Below, one piece after another: positions 6,113 to 7,054 of a stretch of DNA of 7,054 bases. The notes beneath the pieces are model-generated. The model was not told where the DNA came from, made no database searches, and saw only the letters and a program-made list of their open reading frames with translations. Source of the stretch: an uncultured Pseudorhodobacter sp. (lineage in GTDB: Bacteria; Pseudomonadota; Alphaproteobacteria; Rhodobacterales; Rhodobacteraceae). The stretch lies in the NCBI GenBank assembly GCA_945952425.1, contig CAMFIX010000155.1, positions 1 through 7,054 on the forward strand. The letters run 5' to 3'. Numbering within the stretch: the first letter of the stretch is position 1; each line of letters opens with the position of its first letter. A program made the position numbers and the translations under genes.

Positions 6113-6193
6113 GGTTTGGCGGGGAGCATAGGGGGTTTGCGGGGCGAGGGAAAGGCACGCGGGCGTGAAGGCGGGTGCGGCGTTTTGGGAAGG

Positions 6194-6250
6194 CCGGGGG
6201 GCTGCCGCCCCCCGGACCCCCTGCCCAAGGGGGAGCACGCTCCCCCTTGG
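6194..6250. repeat. Paired GC-rich hairpins, REP-like intergenic repeat
   Basis: Two perfect inverted repeats lie 9 nt apart in the divergent ccmF/arginase intergenic region. The first (6194-6215) has a 9-bp stem CCGGGGGGC/GCCCCCCGG around TGCC. The second (6225-6250) has a 12-bp stem (CCAAGGGGGAGC and its complement) around AC. A tail AACCCCCGTGGATATTTGGG (6251-6270) follows. From memory, similar G/C-run hairpins ending in a GGATATTT-like tail are scattered between genes in Rhodobacteraceae genomes, so this is probably a dispersed repeat rather than a gene-specific site; that recollection is unverified. Being between divergent genes, it is unlikely to be a simple terminator of either. The remaining intergenic sequence (6103-6193 and 6271-6372) shows no confident promoter. 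Confidence 0.65.
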
Positions 6251-6361
6251 AACCCCCGTGGATATTTGGGGACCAATGAAATGGGGGGCGGCGGCCTGGA
6301 ACGGGTTTGCGGCGCTTTGGTGGTGGACCGGGGCGGCCTGGCGCGGGATAAGGGGGGAAAC

Positions 6362-6366
6362 GGAGG
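6362..6366 (+). promoter_or_regulatory. Ribosome binding site of the arginase gene
   Basis: GGAGG with a 6-nt spacer before ATG 6373; supports this start. Confidence 0.7.
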
Positions 6367-6372
6367 GCCTTC

Positions 6373-7054
6373 ATGGACTGCACATTGATCGGGGCGCCCA
6401 TCGACGCGGGGCAAAAGCGGGCGGGTTGCGTCATGGGGCCGATGGCCTATCGCGTGGCGGGGCTTTCGGCGGCGATCCGCGAGCTGGGACATGGCGTGGA
6501 GGACCGCGGCGATGTCGCGCCCGATGCGATGGGGGCGCCGAGCTGCCCCAACCCGGCCGTGCATTCGCTGTCCGAGGTCGTCGGCTGGACGAGTGCGCTC
6601 CGCCGCGAGGTCGCGGCTGTCCTCGGCGCCGGGCGGCTGCCGGTGGTGATGGGGGGCGACCATTCGCTGGCGCTGGGCTCCGTCGCGGGGGCGGCCCAGC
6701 ATGCGGCGGCGGCGGGGCGGCCGCTGTTCCTGTTGTGGCTGGATGCGCATTCCGACTTTCACACGCCGCTGACCACGACCTCGGGCAACCTGCATGGCAC
6801 GCCCGTCGCCTGGATCGCCGGGCGCGAGGGCTTTGACGCCTTCGGCCCCTTTCCGGGCGTCATCCCGCCGGAGCGGATCTGCCTTTACGGCATCCGCTCG
6901 GTCGATCCGGCCGAACATGCGGCCCTTCTGACCCATGACATCGCGATCAACGATATGCGCGTTCTGGACGAACGCGGCATCGTCGCCCCCTTGCGCGCCT
7001 TCCTCGACCGGGTGCGGGCGGCGGGGGGGATGCTGCATGTCTCGCTGGATGTCG
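6373..7054 (+). CDS. rocF: Arginase (ureohydrolase family), first 227 residues, 3' end outside window
   Basis: The frame from ATG 6373 runs to the right edge without a stop. The protein begins MDCTLIGAPIDAGQKRAGCV followed by MGPMAYRVAGL, the typical arginase N-terminus. Metal-site motifs of the Mn-dependent ureohydrolases are present: GGDHS (94-98, His97), DAHSD (124-128, Asp124, His126, Asp128) and the start of SLDVD (224 onward, cut). SGNLHGTP (137-144) holds the catalytic-site His141. It should hydrolyse arginine to ornithine and urea in the cytoplasm. Arginase is favoured over agmatinase because of the GAPxDxGxxxxG-MGP start and the SGN-x-HG motif. DAHSDFHTP and LHG are slight variants of the more usual DAHADFNTP and MHG, with metal ligands kept. 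About 75 residues should be missing. The gene is transcribed away from ccmF and has no obvious functional tie to it. The symbol rocF is by family; agmatinase or another ureohydrolase is the main alternative. Confidence 0.9.
   Translation, partial: MDCTLIGAPIDAGQKRAGCVMGPMAYRVAGLSAAIRELGHGVEDRGDVAPDAMGAPSCPNPAVHSLSEVVGWTSALRREVAAVLGAGRLPVVMGGDHSLALGSVAGAAQHAAAAGRPLFLLWLDAHSDFHTPLTTTSGNLHGTPVAWIAGREGFDAFGPFPGVIPPERICLYGIRSVDPAEHAALLTHDIAINDMRVLDERGIVAPLRAFLDRVRAAGGMLHVSLDV

Noticed and set aside
6125..6130. TATGCT on the minus strand as a -10 box for ccmF
   Set aside because: It resembles a -10 and lies 22 nt before the ATG, but the -35 position (TTTCCC, 17-nt spacing) is poor. Too weak to annotate.
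4399..6168. A 589-codon open frame on the + strand opposite ccmF
   Set aside because: Its product is low-complexity and rich in Arg, Gln, Gly and Glu with no recognisable domain, while the opposite strand encodes unmistakable CcmF. Long antisense frames are expected from GC-rich third positions.
6103..7038. Open frame extending ccmF upstream through the repeat and antisense to arginase
   Set aside because: GGAGG directly precedes ATG 6102, which gives the expected CcmF N-terminus; the extension is an Arg/Pro-rich shadow.

Overview
The window is GC-rich, about 70% by eye, and densely coded. Its protein families and gene style point to an alphaproteobacterium of the Rhodobacteraceae/Paracoccaceae type (Rhodobacter, Paracoccus, Rhodovulum and relatives). 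This assignment is inferred from codon bias, a separate short CcmH, and the style of the intergenic repeat. There is no rRNA or other marker gene. No tRNA, CRISPR array, insertion sequence or phage gene was seen.

Left half (1-3660, + strand): a tightly packed operon. It holds the 3' end of an imelysin (M75) family iron-regulated protein, a secreted di-haem c-type oxidoreductase (DHOR/DUF1111, MauG/CCP-like), a second imelysin-family protein, and a Tat-type DUF1513 beta-propeller-like protein. The genes are 6 nt apart, overlap by 1 nt, or are 1 nt apart. All products appear to be exported. The set resembles Fur-regulated imelysin/DHOR clusters of other proteobacteria and probably serves periplasmic iron handling. 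The promoter and any iron operator lie left of the window.

Middle (3661-6102, - strand): a cytochrome c maturation pair, ccmF-ccmH, convergent with the iron operon. The two operons are separated by 28 nt that hold an inverted repeat. ccmF is interrupted by an in-frame TGA at 5485-5487, where homologues carry an aromatic residue (as I recall, Trp in alphaproteobacteria). The frame is intact on both sides, and together the pieces give the normal CcmF length of about 656 residues. A GTG follows the stop directly. This is either a single-base nonsense mutation, a sequence error, or a genuinely split CcmF. The break separates one periplasmic haem-ligand His from the WWD domain and the other three conserved His residues.

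Right part (6103-7054): a 270-nt divergent intergenic region contains two adjacent strong GC-rich hairpins, probably a genome-wide dispersed repeat, and an odd Trp-codon-rich stretch. It is followed by a + strand arginase gene cut by the window edge.

The CcmF/CcmH machinery attaches haem to CXXCH motifs, and the neighbouring di-haem oxidoreductase has two of them. The two operons are therefore functionally linked even if their adjacency is chance. Loss of CcmF would be expected to disable that enzyme and every other c-type cytochrome in the cell.
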